Shown: piece by piece, positions 21,839-32,066 of the stretch
Numbering within the stretch: position 1 is the stretch's first letter
How the letters are laid out: each line of letters opens with the position of its first letter
NCBI RefSeq assembly: GCF_014844095.1
Contig: NZ_CP062163.1
Span: forward strand, 3,505,501-3,569,500
DNA: 64,000 nucleotides
Direction of reading: 5' to 3'
DNA from: Brevibacillus sp. JNUCC-41
GTDB lineage: Bacteria; Bacillota; Bacilli; Bacillales; DSM-1321
Notes under the pieces: generated by a model
What the model saw: the letters and a program-made list of their open reading frames with translations, nothing else
Databases searched by the model: none
What the model was told of the DNA's origin: nothing
Position numbers and translations under genes: made by a program

Positions 21839-23956
21839 ATGGGACAGGAAAAACATACGTATTCATTTGACTGGGCCGGCCGTAATGTAACGGTAGAGAT
21901 AGGGCAATTAGCCAAACAAGCGAACGGGGCAGTTTTAGTCCGTTATGGAGAAACTGCTGTATTAAGTACTGCAACAGCTTCAAAGGAACCTAGAAATGTC
22001 GACTTCTTTCCTTTGACAGTGAACTATGAAGAAAGACTTTATGCAGTCGGTAAAATTCCGGGAGGCTTCATAAAACGTGAAGGACGACCAAGTGAAAGGG
22101 CAATTCTTGCAAGCCGCTTAATCGATCGTCCAATCCGTCCGCTTTTCGCAGATGGCTTCAGGAACGATGTTCAGATCATCAGCATGGTCATGAGTGTCGA
22201 TCAAGATTGCTCTACGGAAATGGCAGCCATGCTAGGTTCTTCCCTTGCACTTTCAGTTTCCGATATTCCGTTCGAAGGTCCAATTGCTGGAGTTGTAGTA
22301 GGGAGAATCAACAATGAATTCATTATTAACCCTACTGTTGACCAACTAGCCAAAAGTGACATCAATCTGACGGTTGCCGGCACTAAAGATGCTATCAACA
22401 TGGTTGAAGCCGGAGCAAATGAAGTACCAGAGGAAACCATGCTTGAAGCAATCATGTTTGGACATGATGAAATCAAGAAGATCATTGCATTCCAAGAGAA
22501 AATCGTTGCTGAAATCGGCAAGGAGAAAATGCAGGTCACTTTATATCAAGTGGATGCTGAACTGGAAGCAGAAGTGAAAGGCCTATGTGAAGCAGACTTG
22601 AACAAAGCCGTACAAGTTCAGGAAAAACATGCTCGTGAAGACGCCATCAAAGCAGTAAAAGATCGTGTGTTGGTTAATTATGAAGAAGAGACTGATGAAG
22701 AAAAATTAAAGCAAATCAAAGAAATCCTGAATAAATTGGTGAAATCCGAAGTCCGCCGTTTAATTACGGAAGAAAAAGTACGTCCGGATGGCCGTAATCC
22801 TGACGAAATCAGACCATTATCATCAGAGGTTACTATTCTGCCTCGTACTCATGGTTCCGGATTGTTCACGCGCGGACAAACCCAAGCGCTATCCATCTGT
22901 ACATTAGGTGCTCTTGGTGATGTGCAAATTCTGGACGGACTTGGTACCGAAGAGTCAAAACGTTTTATGCACCACTATAATTTCCCGCATTTCAGTGTTG
23001 GTGAAACTGGCCCTATCCGTGGGGCAGGACGCCGTGAAATCGGTCATGGTGCACTTGGTGAAAGAGCATTGGAGCCTGTGATTCCAAACGATAAAGACTT
23101 CCCATATACAATCAGACTTGTTTCTGAAGTCCTTGAATCAAACGGTTCAACATCACAAGCAAGTATCTGTGCAAGCACTTTGGCAATGATGGATGCCGGT
23201 GTTCCATTGAAAGCTCCAGTTGCCGGTATTGCTATGGGTCTTGTCAAAACAGGTGAGCACTATACAATCTTAACGGATATTCAAGGTATGGAAGATCATC
23301 TGGGGGACATGGACTTTAAAGTCGCAGGGACTTCAAAAGGTGTTACTGCCCTGCAAATGGATATTAAGATCGAGGGTCTTTCGAGAGAGATTCTTGAAGA
23401 AGCTTTACTACAAGCCAAACATGGCCGGATGCATATTTTAGAATCAATGATGTCAACAATCAATCAACCGCGTGAGCAGTTGTCCAAATATGCTCCAAAA
23501 ATCGTTACTATGTCCATAAATCCGGATAAAATCCGTGATGTAATTGGACCGAGCGGAAAACATATCAACAAAATCATTGAAGAAACTGGCGTGAAAATTG
23601 ACATCGAACAGGATGGAACGGTATTCATATCTTCTACTGATGAACCAATGATTCAAAAGGCGAAGAAAATCATTGAGGATATCGTACGTGAAGTCGTCGT
23701 GGGTGAACTATACTTAGGTAAAGTTAAACGTATCGAAAAGTTCGGTGCCTTCGTTGAGATCTTCAATGGTAAAGACGGTTTGGTACATATTTCTGAACTG
23801 GCTGAAGAAAGAGTCGGAAAAGTGGAAGATGTCGTTTCACTTGGCGATGAATTATTGGTCAAAGTTACTGAGATCGATAAGCAAGGAAGGGTAAACCTTT
23901 CCCGTAAAGCGGTCTTGAAAGAGCAAAAAGAGGCAGCCAATCCTTCTCAATCGTAA
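21839..23956 (+). CDS. pnp: Polyribonucleotide nucleotidyltransferase (PNPase)
   Basis: 3'-to-5' phosphorolytic exoribonuclease of mRNA decay. The 705-residue product has two RNase PH domains joined by an alpha-helical linker (about 215-310), then a KH domain ([29 protein letters not shown], about 560-590) and a C-terminal S1 domain ([28 protein letters not shown]). ATG 21839 has GAGAGGGG upstream. The strong terminator after it makes it monocistronic. Confidence 0.98.
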   Translation: MGQEKHTYSFDWAGRNVTVEIGQLAKQANGAVLVRYGETAVLSTATASKEPRNVDFFPLTVNYEERLYAVGKIPGGFIKREGRPSERAILASRLIDRPIRPLFADGFRNDVQIISMVMSVDQDCSTEMAAMLGSSLALSVSDIPFEGPIAGVVVGRINNEFIINPTVDQLAKSDINLTVAGTKDAINMVEAGANEVPEETMLEAIMFGHDEIKKIIAFQEKIVAEIGKEKMQVTLYQVDAELEAEVKGLCEADLNKAVQVQEKHAREDAIKAVKDRVLVNYEEETDEEKLKQIKEILNKLVKSEVRRLITEEKVRPDGRNPDEIRPLSSEVTILPRTHGSGLFTRGQTQALSICTLGALGDVQILDGLGTEESKRFMHHYNFPHFSVGETGPIRGAGRREIGHGALGERALEPVIPNDKDFPYTIRLVSEVLESNGSTSQASICASTLAMMDAGVPLKAPVAGIAMGLVKTGEHYTILTDIQGMEDHLGDMDFKVAGTSKGVTALQMDIKIEGLSREILEEALLQAKHGRMHILESMMSTINQPREQLSKYAPKIVTMSINPDKIRDVIGPSGKHINKIIEETGVKIDIEQDGTVFISSTDEPMIQKAKKIIEDIVREVVVGELYLGKVKRIEKFGAFVEIFNGKDGLVHISELAEERVGKVEDVVSLGDELLVKVTEIDKQGRVNLSRKAVLKEQKEAANPSQS

Positions 23957-23971
23957 TGGAAAATGAAAATC

Positions 23972-24008
23972 CGGCATGCGATTCCTTGTGAATCTGCATG
24001 CTTTTTTT
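23972..24008 (+). terminator. Intrinsic terminator after pnp
   Basis: GCATGC-GATTC (23974-23984) pairs with GAAT-CT-GCATGC (23990-24001), and seven T follow. Confidence 0.85.
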
Positions 24009-24112
24009 GTTTAAAAATATTGGAATATCGATATCGAGATGGCGTTATAAGCATGTCATGTTCTACCTTGTCCGTTTTCTTCATACATTTTGGTATGAAG
24101 GGGGCGTAAAAA

Positions 24113-25072
24113 ATGAATAATAAATGGAAGCAGATAGTTGCGATAAGTGCCATTGCAGGTATATCATGGTTATTAGTGCAAAATCCATATACACAAGTTT
24201 ATTTGACCCAATTAACCAATGATTCAGTTGCTTCAATGAAGCAAGAAGACGAGCTTCTTTTACAAATAAAAGAATCAACAAAAAAATATGAGATTGCACC
24301 ACAGGATGCACGAATAGATTCTGTTTGGAAAACCGTGCCTGCATATAACGGCCTGAAGGTAAATATTGATGAATCGTATAAAGCCATGAAGAAGGAGGGC
24401 GTGTTCGATAAGGATAAGCTGGTATTTGAGCAGGTCCCTGCAAAGATTCATATGGAGGATCTGGATCCGGCTCCGATTTACCGGGCCCACCCCGAAAAGC
24501 CAGTGGTTTCATTTTTAATCAATGTGGCCTGGGGGAATGAATACTTACAAGATATGTTGGCCGTGTTAAAAAAGAATAATGTCAAGGCAACTTTTTTCCT
24601 TGAAGGGAATTGGACCAAGAAAAATCCTGATTTGGCCAAGATGATTATGGGCGGCGGGCATGAAATTGGAAATCATTCTTATTCACATCCCGATATGAAA
24701 AACATATCCGCACAAGCTACACGTGAGGAAATTCGAAAAACGAATGAAGTCATTGAAGCGGTGACAGGTTTGAAAATGAAATGGTTCGCACCACCTAGTG
24801 GAAGCTACCGGGATGAAACGGTGAAAATCGCCGATTCTTTCGGTATGGAGACCGCCATGTGGAGTGTGGATACGATCGACTGGCAAAAGCCAAGCCCTGA
24901 AGTCCTTCAACAAAGAGTGCTTTCTAAGATACACCCTGGAGCATTTATATTGATGCATCCGACGGAATCTACTGCAAAATCATTGGAGACGTTAATAATT
25001 GAAATAAAAAAGAAAGATTTAGATGTTGTTACACTTTCGGAAGCAGTAGATGAAGAGCGATCGAATCCATAA
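24113..25072 (+). CDS. ylxY: YlxY, polysaccharide deacetylase-like protein
   Basis: NodB-fold (carbohydrate esterase 4-like) protein of the YlxY/PdaB group. The 319-residue product has an N-terminal membrane anchor or signal (about 7-25), so it acts outside the cytoplasm. The NodB domain (about 130-315) includes VKATFFLEGNW, the second metal motif GNHSYSHPDM (two His) and WSVDTIDWQKPSP. The first NodB motif, usually TFDDG, reads SFLINVAWGNE here, so the catalytic and metal-binding aspartates are absent. It may be catalytically weak or act by binding. ATG 24113 follows GAAGGGGGC. Confidence 0.9.
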   Translation: MNNKWKQIVAISAIAGISWLLVQNPYTQVYLTQLTNDSVASMKQEDELLLQIKESTKKYEIAPQDARIDSVWKTVPAYNGLKVNIDESYKAMKKEGVFDKDKLVFEQVPAKIHMEDLDPAPIYRAHPEKPVVSFLINVAWGNEYLQDMLAVLKKNNVKATFFLEGNWTKKNPDLAKMIMGGGHEIGNHSYSHPDMKNISAQATREEIRKTNEVIEAVTGLKMKWFAPPSGSYRDETVKIADSFGMETAMWSVDTIDWQKPSPEVLQQRVLSKIHPGAFILMHPTESTAKSLETLIIEIKKKDLDVVTLSEAVDEERSNP

Positions 25073-25118
25073 AACATTGGTAACGAAAGCAGCATAGAAT
25101 GATTGGGAGGAATGTTAG

Positions 25119-26345
25119 TTGATTAAGAAATACACGTGTCAAAATGGAGTTAGAATTGTATTGGAAAATATTCCGACAGTACGCTCAGCAGCAATTGGCG
25201 TATGGATCAAAACAGGTTCAAGAAATGAAACACCAGAATTGAATGGGGTTTCACATTTCCTGGAGCATATGTTCTTCAAAGGGACAACTACGAGAAATGC
25301 GCGTGAAATTGCTGAGTCGTTCGATAGTATTGGTGGACAGGTTAATGCATTCACTTCAAAAGAGTATACATGCTACTATGCTAAAGTAATGGATAACCAT
25401 GCAAGCTATGCGCTTGAAATCCTTGCTGATATGTTCTTTAACTCAACATTTGATGGGGAAGAATTGAAAAAAGAAAAAAATGTCGTCTACGAAGAAATCA
25501 AAATGTACGAAGACACACCCGATGATATTGTCCATGACCTTTTAAGCAAGGCGGTATATGAAAACCATCCCCTTGGCTATCCTATACTTGGAACGGAAAA
25601 TACGCTTGAAACCTTCAATAGTGATACATTAAAAAAATACGTGCATGACATGTACACACCCGATAAAGTAGTAGTGTCCATTGCTGGTAATGTGGATGAA
25701 AAATTGATTCAGGAGGTCGAAAACTATTTCGGCTCGTATCAAGGAGGGGAAGACCGTCTTGAATTGGTCAAACCTTCCTTCCATGAAAATAGGATCACCC
25801 GTAAAAAAGATACGGAACAAGCCCACTTATGCCTTGGTTACAAAGGGTTGGAAATCGGCAATGATAAAACATACAGCCTGATTACCTTAAATAATATTCT
25901 TGGGGGAAGCATGAGTAGCCGCCTATTCCAGGACGTCAGGGAGCAACGCGGCCTTGCTTATTCCGTCTATTCCTATCATTCCAGCTATCAAGATAGCGGA
26001 ATGGTGACAGTATATGGGGGGACAGGCACAAACCAGCTTGACAGCCTGTATGAAACCATTCAGGAAACATTGGATACTTTAAAAAGGGATGGCATAACGG
26101 AAAAGGAATTACGTAATAGTAAAGAGCAACTTAAAGGAAGTTTGATGCTCAGCCTTGAAAGCACGAATAGCCGCATGAGCCGGAACGGAAAAAATGAGCT
26201 AATGTTAGGTGAGCACCGTACCCTAGATGATATCATCATCAAGATTGACGAAGTGACAGAGGATACCGTCAATGAATTGGCAAATCAGATCTTTACGGAA
26301 CATTCCTTGTCATTAGTGAGCCCGCTGGAAAACTGGGACAAATAA
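25119..26345 (+). CDS. mlpA: M16 family zinc metallopeptidase MlpA/YmxG
   Basis: Pitrilysin/processing-peptidase-like protease; the B. subtilis homologue YmxG (MlpA) lies at the same site. The 408-residue product has the inverted zinc motif HFLEH (46-50) with the downstream glutamate in EKNVVYEEIKMYED, and the M16 C-terminal block GGSMSSRLFQDVREQRGLAYSVYSYHSS. The start is TTG 25119, with GGGAGG 8 nt upstream. A strong terminator follows. Confidence 0.95.
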   Translation: MIKKYTCQNGVRIVLENIPTVRSAAIGVWIKTGSRNETPELNGVSHFLEHMFFKGTTTRNAREIAESFDSIGGQVNAFTSKEYTCYYAKVMDNHASYALEILADMFFNSTFDGEELKKEKNVVYEEIKMYEDTPDDIVHDLLSKAVYENHPLGYPILGTENTLETFNSDTLKKYVHDMYTPDKVVVSIAGNVDEKLIQEVENYFGSYQGGEDRLELVKPSFHENRITRKKDTEQAHLCLGYKGLEIGNDKTYSLITLNNILGGSMSSRLFQDVREQRGLAYSVYSYHSSYQDSGMVTVYGGTGTNQLDSLYETIQETLDTLKRDGITEKELRNSKEQLKGSLMLSLESTNSRMSRNGKNELMLGEHRTLDDIIIKIDEVTEDTVNELANQIFTEHSLSLVSPLENWDK

Positions 26346-26352
26346 TGACGAT

Positions 26353-26398
26353 TAAGCCTGTACCTTCCTTTTGTTAAAGGGAGGTCAGGCTTTTTTTC
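26353..26398 (+). terminator. Intrinsic terminator after mlpA
   Basis: AAGCCTG-ACCT-CCTTT pairs with AAAGG-AGGT-CAGGCTT with small bulges, followed by a seven-T run. Confidence 0.85.
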
Positions 26399-26507
26399 TT
26401 TGAATGTGGGAGGGGCCAGTGTTTTGGACAATATTTGGATAAAGGCCTTCTAAGTTTACCTTTTTCGGATATAGATTGAATAGAAGACGAAAAAGGGGGA
26501 ACCAAAT

Positions 26508-26777
26508 ATGAGGTTAAGCGAACTGAGCGGTAAGGAAATAGTCGATGTGAATAGGGCGGAAAGATTAGGAATCCTTGGTCAGACGGATTTGGAAATAGAT
26601 GAAACTGGACAAATTACCTCGTTGATCATCCCATCTGTCAAATGGTTCGGCCTTTTAAGGAGTGGCAGTGAAATAAGAGTGCCATGGGATCACATAAAAA
26701 AAATCGGTGCGGATATGGTCATCATTGATTTTCAAGAAGGACTTTCACTTAAAGACGGAGAGCAAATGGATGGATGA
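26508..26777 (+). CDS. ymxH: YlmC/YmxH family PRC-barrel protein
   Basis: Small sporulation-associated family with a PRC-barrel-like fold; function unknown. The 89-residue product has the family opening MRLSELSGKEIVDVNRAERLGILGQTDLEID and a TSLIIPSVKW...VPWDHIKKIGADMVIID core. ATG 26508 follows AAAGGGGGA. It lies between mlpA and the dipicolinate synthase operon, the same place as B. subtilis ymxH. Confidence 0.92.
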   Translation: MRLSELSGKEIVDVNRAERLGILGQTDLEIDETGQITSLIIPSVKWFGLLRSGSEIRVPWDHIKKIGADMVIIDFQEGLSLKDGEQMDG

Positions 26778-26824
26778 GGATGCTCGCGCCTACTCCTTGG
26801 AATTTCACGAAATGCAATCCCGAA

Positions 26825-26858
26825 AACGCCTTAGCTGGCAATAGCTAAGGCGTTTTTT
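26825..26858 (+). terminator. Intrinsic terminator after ymxH
   Basis: A 12-bp stem, AACGCCTTAGCT (26825-26836) with AGCTAAGGCGTT (26843-26854), is followed by a T run. Confidence 0.9.
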
Positions 26859-26869
26859 GATTTCTTATC

Positions 26870-26897
26870 ACCGTTTTTTAACTAAAAACATAAGATG
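26870..26897 (+). promoter_or_regulatory. Possible sigma-K promoter for dpaAB
   Basis: AC (26870-26871), 17 nt, then CATAAGAT (26889-26896) resembles the sigma-K pattern AC-N16/17-CATAnnnT. In B. subtilis the dpa (spoVF) operon is sigma-K dependent in the mother cell. The match is short, and it lies about 110 nt before dpaA. Confidence 0.3.
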
Positions 26898-27004
26898 GCA
26901 GGGTAACTAGAGAATGTAGCAAAAACCGAATTGCTTCCTGAAGGGATTGTATCGCAGGGCAAGGAATGTTTAGGATCTTTTATATAAAGAAGGTGACGGT
27001 TTTA

Positions 27005-27907
27005 ATGCTCACAGGCATGCAAATCGCTGTAATTGGTGGAGATGCGCGTCAGCTTGAAGTTGTCCGTAAACTGACAGAGCTTGATGCAAAGCTATTATTG
27101 GTAGGTTTCGAACAGCTCGACCATGCTTTTACCGGAGCGGTTAAGGAAAAAATGGAGGATATAAATTTCAAGGAAATAGATTCAGTTATCCTACCTGTCC
27201 GGGGCACCGATTCAGATGGGAAAGTAGAAACGATTTTTTCCAGTGAAGAGGTTGTTTTAACTGAAGAAATGATAAAAGAGACCCCGGCACATTGCACTTT
27301 TTATGCAGGAATCAGTAACGATTACCTCGATGGGATATTCAAGAAAGTGGATCGCAAACTTGTACTATTGTTCGAACGTGATGATGTGGCTATTTATAAT
27401 TCGATTCCAACTGTTGAGGGTACGATCATGATGGCCATTCAACATACGGATTTTACGATCCATGGATCGAATGTAGCCGTTCTCGGACTGGGAAGGGTCG
27501 GTATGAGTGTAGCCCGGTCATTCCATGCACTGGGAGCAAAAGTGAAGGTGGGGGCAAGAAAAAGCGAAGATATTGCGAGGATCAGTGAAATGGCATTAGC
27601 CCCTTTTCATTTAAATGATCTTGCTGCTGAAATGAAAAATGTTGATATATGTATCAATACGATTCCTTTTCCGATAATTACTGCACAAGTTATAGCTAAA
27701 ATGCCCGTTCATACATTAATCATCGACCTTGCTTCAAAACCGGGGGGAACGGATTTTCGTTACGCTGAAAAAAGGGGAATTAAGGCGCTGTTGGCACCAA
27801 GCCTGCCGGGAATAGTTGCCCCGAAAACAGCTGGTCAGATATTAGCGAATGCACTGGGACTATTGATACAAGGTGAGTTCACGAAAAGGAAGGGGAAAAA
27901 GATATGA
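27005..27907 (+). CDS. dpaA: Dipicolinate synthase subunit A
   Basis: With DpaB, converts a dihydrodipicolinate-pathway intermediate to dipicolinic acid in the mother cell; the product fills the spore core with calcium. The 300-residue protein has the DpaA N-terminal block MLTGMQIAVIGGDARQLEVVRKL and a Rossmann segment VAVLGLGRVGMSVARSFHALGAKVKVGAR (about 158-186). ATG 27005 follows AAGGTGA; an upstream in-frame ATG at 26966 lacks a matching site. Its stop overlaps the dpaB start (ATGA). Confidence 0.97.
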   Translation: MLTGMQIAVIGGDARQLEVVRKLTELDAKLLLVGFEQLDHAFTGAVKEKMEDINFKEIDSVILPVRGTDSDGKVETIFSSEEVVLTEEMIKETPAHCTFYAGISNDYLDGIFKKVDRKLVLLFERDDVAIYNSIPTVEGTIMMAIQHTDFTIHGSNVAVLGLGRVGMSVARSFHALGAKVKVGARKSEDIARISEMALAPFHLNDLAAEMKNVDICINTIPFPIITAQVIAKMPVHTLIIDLASKPGGTDFRYAEKRGIKALLAPSLPGIVAPKTAGQILANALGLLIQGEFTKRKGKKI

Positions 27908-28506
27908 GTCTCAAAGGTAAACGGATTGGTTTCGGATTAACAGGATCACATTGCACATATGATGAAGTGTTCCCGGAAATAGAAAAACTTGTAGATGAAG
28001 GGGCGGAAGTCATTCCAATCGTAACATCGACAGTTCAAAACACGGAAACCCGTTTTGGAAAGGGCGAGGATTGGGTCGAAAGAATAGAAAAATTGACGGG
28101 GAATCATGTCGTTGATACAATCGTCAAAGCAGAGCCTTTAGGACCTAAATTGCCACTTGATTGCATGGTGATCGCTCCTTTAACGGGTAACTCAATGAGT
28201 AAGATGGCAAATGCTCTTACCGATTCGCCAGTACTTATGGCTGCAAAAGCGACGATGAGAAATCACCGTCCGGTCGTGGTCGCGATTTCAACGAATGATG
28301 CACTTGGGTTAAATGGTGTCAATCTAATGAGGCTGATGGCTGCAAAAGATATTTATTTCGTTCCATATGGCCAGGATAATCCCAAAGGCAAACCAAGTTC
28401 CATGGTTGCAAGGATGAGCATGATAAGGGATACGATCATAGCTGCACTGGAAAGGGAACAGATTCAACCTGTCATCGTCGAAAGGTTCAAGGATGATTTA
28501 GTCTGA
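27904..28506 (+). CDS. dpaB: Dipicolinate synthase subunit B
   Basis: Flavoprotein-like partner of DpaA for dipicolinate synthesis in sporulating mother cells. The 200-residue product has the flavoprotein-family features KRIGFGLTGSHCTYDEVFPEIEKL and MVIAPLTGNSMSKMANALTDSPVLMAAKA. It overlaps dpaA by 4 bases, which implies coupled translation and 1:1 assembly. asd, dapG and dapA follow, so precursor and product genes lie together. Confidence 0.97.
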   Translation: MSLKGKRIGFGLTGSHCTYDEVFPEIEKLVDEGAEVIPIVTSTVQNTETRFGKGEDWVERIEKLTGNHVVDTIVKAEPLGPKLPLDCMVIAPLTGNSMSKMANALTDSPVLMAAKATMRNHRPVVVAISTNDALGLNGVNLMRLMAAKDIYFVPYGQDNPKGKPSSMVARMSMIRDTIIAALEREQIQPVIVERFKDDLV

Positions 28507-28719
28507 ACAAGTATTTCTGCCTCCATCCCGCATTCTAACGACTAACATATATGCATAAATTTGCAGGTTGAAGTTATGAAAAACCACTCCACTACCAGAA
28601 TATTTTGTTAAAGTGCGACCCTTTGGAATGTTAATGTGATAAAATAAATGATATTCTGAACAAGAAGCAGTAAATCCAGTAAATAACTAATTTAAGAGAT
28701 AGAAAAGGAGTATGGATAA

Positions 28720-29775
28720 ATGACTGAGACACAGGGATTGCGTATTGCAGTTGTGGGAGCAACTGGAGCAGTAGGACAACAAATGATTTCAACACTCGAA
28801 CAAAGGGACTTACCGATAAAGAAAATCATCTTTTTATCATCGGCTCGTTCCGCTGGAATCAAACTTACGTTTAAGGGCGAGGAAATCGAAGTGCAGGAAG
28901 CAAAACCTGAAAGCTTTGAAGGCATAGATATCGCTTTATTCAGTGCTGGAGGAAGCGTGTCTAAGGAATTGGCTCCAGAAGCAGTGAAACGCGGTGCGAT
29001 AGTAGTGGATAATACGAGCGCATTCCGCATGGATGAAAATGTTCCGCTAGTCGTTCCTGAAGTAAATGAAGAAGACTTGAAACAGCATAATGGGATCATT
29101 GCAAACCCGAATTGTTCAACTATCCAAATGGTTGTGGCATTAGAACCGATCCGCGAGACGTACGGCTTATCAAAAATTGTTGTTTCAACCTATCAGGCTG
29201 TCTCCGGTGCAGGTGCAGCAGCGATAAATGAATTAAAGGAACAGGCTCGCGACTTGCTTGATGAAAAAGAAATAGATCCGAAGATTTTACCGGTAAAAGG
29301 GGACGAAAAGCATTATCAAATCGCATTTAACGTCATTCCCCAAATCGATAAATTCCAAGATAACGGGTACACATTCGAAGAGATGAAAATGATTAATGAA
29401 ACAAAGAAAATCATGCATATGCAAGACCTTCCAGTGGCTGCAACTTGTGTGAGGCTTCCTGTTGTAACAGGTCATTCGGAATCTGTATACATTGAAGTTG
29501 AAAAAGAAGGCATAGCGGCTTCTCAAATCAAGGATTTAATGAAAACGGCACCTGGAATAGTGTTAGAAGATGAACCCGAGCGACAAGTTTACCCTACGCC
29601 TGCTTCATCCGTCGGCAAGAATGATGTATTCGTCGGTCGGATTCGCAAAGATTTGGATGAAGATAAAGGCTTCCATTTATGGGTGGTTTCCGATAATCTA
29701 TTAAAAGGAGCAGCTTGGAATTCAGTTCAAATTGCTGAGAGCCTTTTAAAATTAGGTTTGGTTACCGTTAAGTAA
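28720..29775 (+). CDS. asd: Aspartate-semialdehyde dehydrogenase
   Basis: Reduces aspartyl phosphate to aspartate semialdehyde, the branch point to lysine/diaminopimelate, threonine and methionine. The 351-residue product has the NADP motif [12 protein letters not shown] (about 8-19), the catalytic cysteine in NPNCST (Cys132), and the substrate-binding region [15 protein letters not shown] 28720 has AAAGGAG 9 nt upstream. It lies between dpaAB and dapG. Confidence 0.97.
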   Translation: MTETQGLRIAVVGATGAVGQQMISTLEQRDLPIKKIIFLSSARSAGIKLTFKGEEIEVQEAKPESFEGIDIALFSAGGSVSKELAPEAVKRGAIVVDNTSAFRMDENVPLVVPEVNEEDLKQHNGIIANPNCSTIQMVVALEPIRETYGLSKIVVSTYQAVSGAGAAAINELKEQARDLLDEKEIDPKILPVKGDEKHYQIAFNVIPQIDKFQDNGYTFEEMKMINETKKIMHMQDLPVAATCVRLPVVTGHSESVYIEVEKEGIAASQIKDLMKTAPGIVLEDEPERQVYPTPASSVGKNDVFVGRIRKDLDEDKGFHLWVVSDNLLKGAAWNSVQIAESLLKLGLVTVK

Positions 29776-29832
29776 TAATTTATTTTTAATAACTAGATAA
29801 AAAATTAAATTCCAATAGGATAGAGAGTTTTT

Positions 29833-29859
29833 GTCAGCTTCCCGGATTGGGAAGCTGGC
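29833..29859 (+). terminator. Hairpin between asd and dapG
   Basis: An 11-bp stem (29833-29843 with 29849-29859, one G-T pair) has a 5-nt loop. The following sequence TTATATTTGGGG is a poor T run that merges into the dapG ribosome site, so this could end asd transcripts or affect dapG translation. Confidence 0.5.
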
Positions 29860-29879
29860 TTATATTTGGGGTGCATATT

Positions 29880-31106
29880 ATGAAAATTATCGTCCAGAAG
29901 TACGGTGGGACATCCGTTCGGGATGAGGAAAGCCGTTTATTTGCCAAGGGGCATATTGAAAATGCGATCAAAGAAGGCTATAAAGTGGTGGTTGTGGTTT
30001 CAGCAATGGGAAGAAAAGGCGATCCTTATGCAACGGATACCTTACTTTCCCTAGTAAATGGAGCGAAAGCCAGCCTTTCAAAACGGGAACAGGATTTACT
30101 TATGTCAGTTGGAGAAACGATATCATCTGTCATATTCACGAACATGCTCTTGGAACATGGTATTGATGCGGTCGCTTATACTGGAGCTCAAGCGGGATTC
30201 TTGACGAATACCGACTATTCAAGTGCGAAAATTATCGAAATGAAATGCGACCGTCTCATGAAGGAACTTGAGGTGAAGGATGTAGTCGTTGTAGCAGGCT
30301 TCCAGGGAGCGGCTAAAAACGGCGACATCACGACCATCGGCCGTGGGGGAAGTGATACTTCTGCCGCTGCATTAGGCGCAGCATTGCAAGCTGAACGGGT
30401 CGATATTTTTACGGATGTGGAAGGAATCATGACGGCAGATCCACGTATTGCCGATCAAGCTCGTCCATTATCTATCGTTTCATATACGGAAGTTTGCAAT
30501 ATGGCATATCAAGGGGCGAAGGTCATTCATCCGCGAGCTGTTGAAATTGCGATGCAGGCGAAAGTCCCTATTCGGATAAGGTCAACATACAGTGAAGGTT
30601 TGGGGACCCTTGTTACAAGCATGAACAAGGGAAGCCAGGGCAGTGACATACGTGAAAGGCTCGTGACCGGGATTGCCCATGTACCAAAGATCACTCAAAT
30701 CAAGGTACGTGCGAAAAAAGATCAATATAATCTGCAGGCAGAAGTTTTCAAAGCAATGGCCAATGCCTCTATTTCAGTGGATTTTATAAATATATATCCA
30801 AGCGGCGTAGTGTATACCGTTTCGGAAGAGATGACAGAACATGCCCTCTCGATTTTGGCCGAGCTTGGTCATGAACCGGTCATTGAAAGAAATTGTGCCA
30901 AGGTTTCAGTAGTCGGTGCAGGTATAAATGGAGTGCCAGGCGTTGCAGCGAAGATTGTCACAGCGCTTTCCGAAAAGGAAATTGCCATTCTCCAGTCTGC
31001 GGATAGCCATACGACAATTTGGGTACTCGTGAAAGAGGAAGATTTAATAGAAGCTGTTAATTCCCTGCACTATGCATTTCAATTGCATGAAAGGGAAGTC
31101 CAATGA
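29880..31106 (+). CDS. dapG: Aspartokinase I (DapG)
   Basis: Phosphorylates aspartate at the head of the diaminopimelate pathway; the B. subtilis orthologue is inhibited by meso-diaminopimelate. The 408-residue product has the kinase motif KYGGTSV (7-13), the FTDVEGIMTADPRI nucleotide region and two C-terminal ACT domains (about 265-405). ATG 29880 follows TTGGGGTG; the longer in-frame reading starts inside the upstream hairpin. dapA follows 50 nt later. Confidence 0.96.
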   Translation: MKIIVQKYGGTSVRDEESRLFAKGHIENAIKEGYKVVVVVSAMGRKGDPYATDTLLSLVNGAKASLSKREQDLLMSVGETISSVIFTNMLLEHGIDAVAYTGAQAGFLTNTDYSSAKIIEMKCDRLMKELEVKDVVVVAGFQGAAKNGDITTIGRGGSDTSAAALGAALQAERVDIFTDVEGIMTADPRIADQARPLSIVSYTEVCNMAYQGAKVIHPRAVEIAMQAKVPIRIRSTYSEGLGTLVTSMNKGSQGSDIRERLVTGIAHVPKITQIKVRAKKDQYNLQAEVFKAMANASISVDFINIYPSGVVYTVSEEMTEHALSILAELGHEPVIERNCAKVSVVGAGINGVPGVAAKIVTALSEKEIAILQSADSHTTIWVLVKEEDLIEAVNSLHYAFQLHEREVQ

Positions 31107-31156
31107 TTTGGCTTTTTATTGAATAAAGGTTTTAAAAATTAAAGAGGTGTTAGATG

Positions 31157-32023
31157 ATGATATTTGGTAGAGTATCAACCGCAATGGTCACCCCTTTCGA
31201 TGGCAAGGGAAATGTCGATTTTCAAAAGACGACTTCATTGGTTAATTATTTATTAAAGAATGGAACCGATTCGCTTGTGCTTTCGGGAACGACAGGGGAA
31301 TCTCCAACTTTATCTTCGGAGGAGAAAATTGCGTTATTGCGTCATGTTTCTAAGGTTGTAGAAAAACGTGTGCCCATCATCATGGGGACAGGAAGCAACA
31401 ATACGTATGCTTCCATCGAGTTGACAAAAAAAGCGGAACAAAATGGCGCAGATGCGATAATGCTGGTGGCCCCGTATTATAGTAAAACGAATCAAGAAGG
31501 TCTGTACCAGCATTTTAAGGCTATTGCTGCCAGTACGACTCTCCCTGTTATGGTATATAATATCCCTGGGCGCGCTTCGGTTAACATTGAACCGGAAACG
31601 ATCATCCGCCTTTCAAAAATTCCTAATATCGTAGCCGTTAAAGAAGCGAGCGGGGATTTAAACGCTATGACCCAAATCATAGCCGGCACGGATGAAGATT
31701 TTGCGTTATATAGTGGGGACGACGCATTAACACTCCCAGTATTGGCTATTGGTGGTGTGGGTGTAGTTTCGGTTGCTTCACATATTGCCGGTAATGAGTT
31801 GCAGAAAATAGTGGAGGCCTTCATCAGTGGGAATTTGAAAGAGGCAGCGAGGCTGCATCAGGAACTGTTACCGCTTATAAAAGGTTTGTTTGCAGCGCCA
31901 AGCCCTGCACCTGTCAAAACAGCGCTTCAGTTAAATGGAATTGACGTTGGCTCTGTGAGACTTCCAATCGTGCCATTGACGGAACAGGAGCGCCTTGCAT
32001 TAACTAAGGTATTAAATAAATAA
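31157..32023 (+). CDS. dapA: 4-hydroxy-tetrahydrodipicolinate synthase
   Basis: Condenses pyruvate with aspartate semialdehyde, the committed step to diaminopimelate and dipicolinate. The 288-residue product has GTTGESPTLSSEE (pyruvate site), the YNIPGR motif and the Schiff-base lysine in VAVKEASGD (Lys162). Two adjacent ATGs exist at 31154 and 31157; I prefer 31157 because GAGGTG is then 7 nt away and the protein begins MIFGRVSTAMVTPF like its relatives. It closes the dpaAB-asd-dapG-dapA cluster. Confidence 0.96.
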   Translation: MIFGRVSTAMVTPFDGKGNVDFQKTTSLVNYLLKNGTDSLVLSGTTGESPTLSSEEKIALLRHVSKVVEKRVPIIMGTGSNNTYASIELTKKAEQNGADAIMLVAPYYSKTNQEGLYQHFKAIAASTTLPVMVYNIPGRASVNIEPETIIRLSKIPNIVAVKEASGDLNAMTQIIAGTDEDFALYSGDDALTLPVLAIGGVGVVSVASHIAGNELQKIVEAFISGNLKEAARLHQELLPLIKGLFAAPSPAPVKTALQLNGIDVGSVRLPIVPLTEQERLALTKVLNK

Positions 32024-32033
32024 AATGACACGG

Positions 32034-32066
32034 AACAAGCTGATCGTTGAAGATTGGCTTGTTTTT
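32034..32066 (+). terminator. Intrinsic terminator after dapA
   Basis: A 12-bp stem with two G-T pairs (32034-32045 with 32052-32063), a 6-nt loop and a T run. Confidence 0.85.

Noticed and set aside
28712-28723. Tiny ORF ATGGATAAATGA before asd
   Set aside because: Three codons only, created by the ribosome-site spacing; no sign of function.
29776-29879. Lysine riboswitch before dapG
   Set aside because: The gap is about 100 nt with one simple hairpin, too short and lacking the L-box helices.
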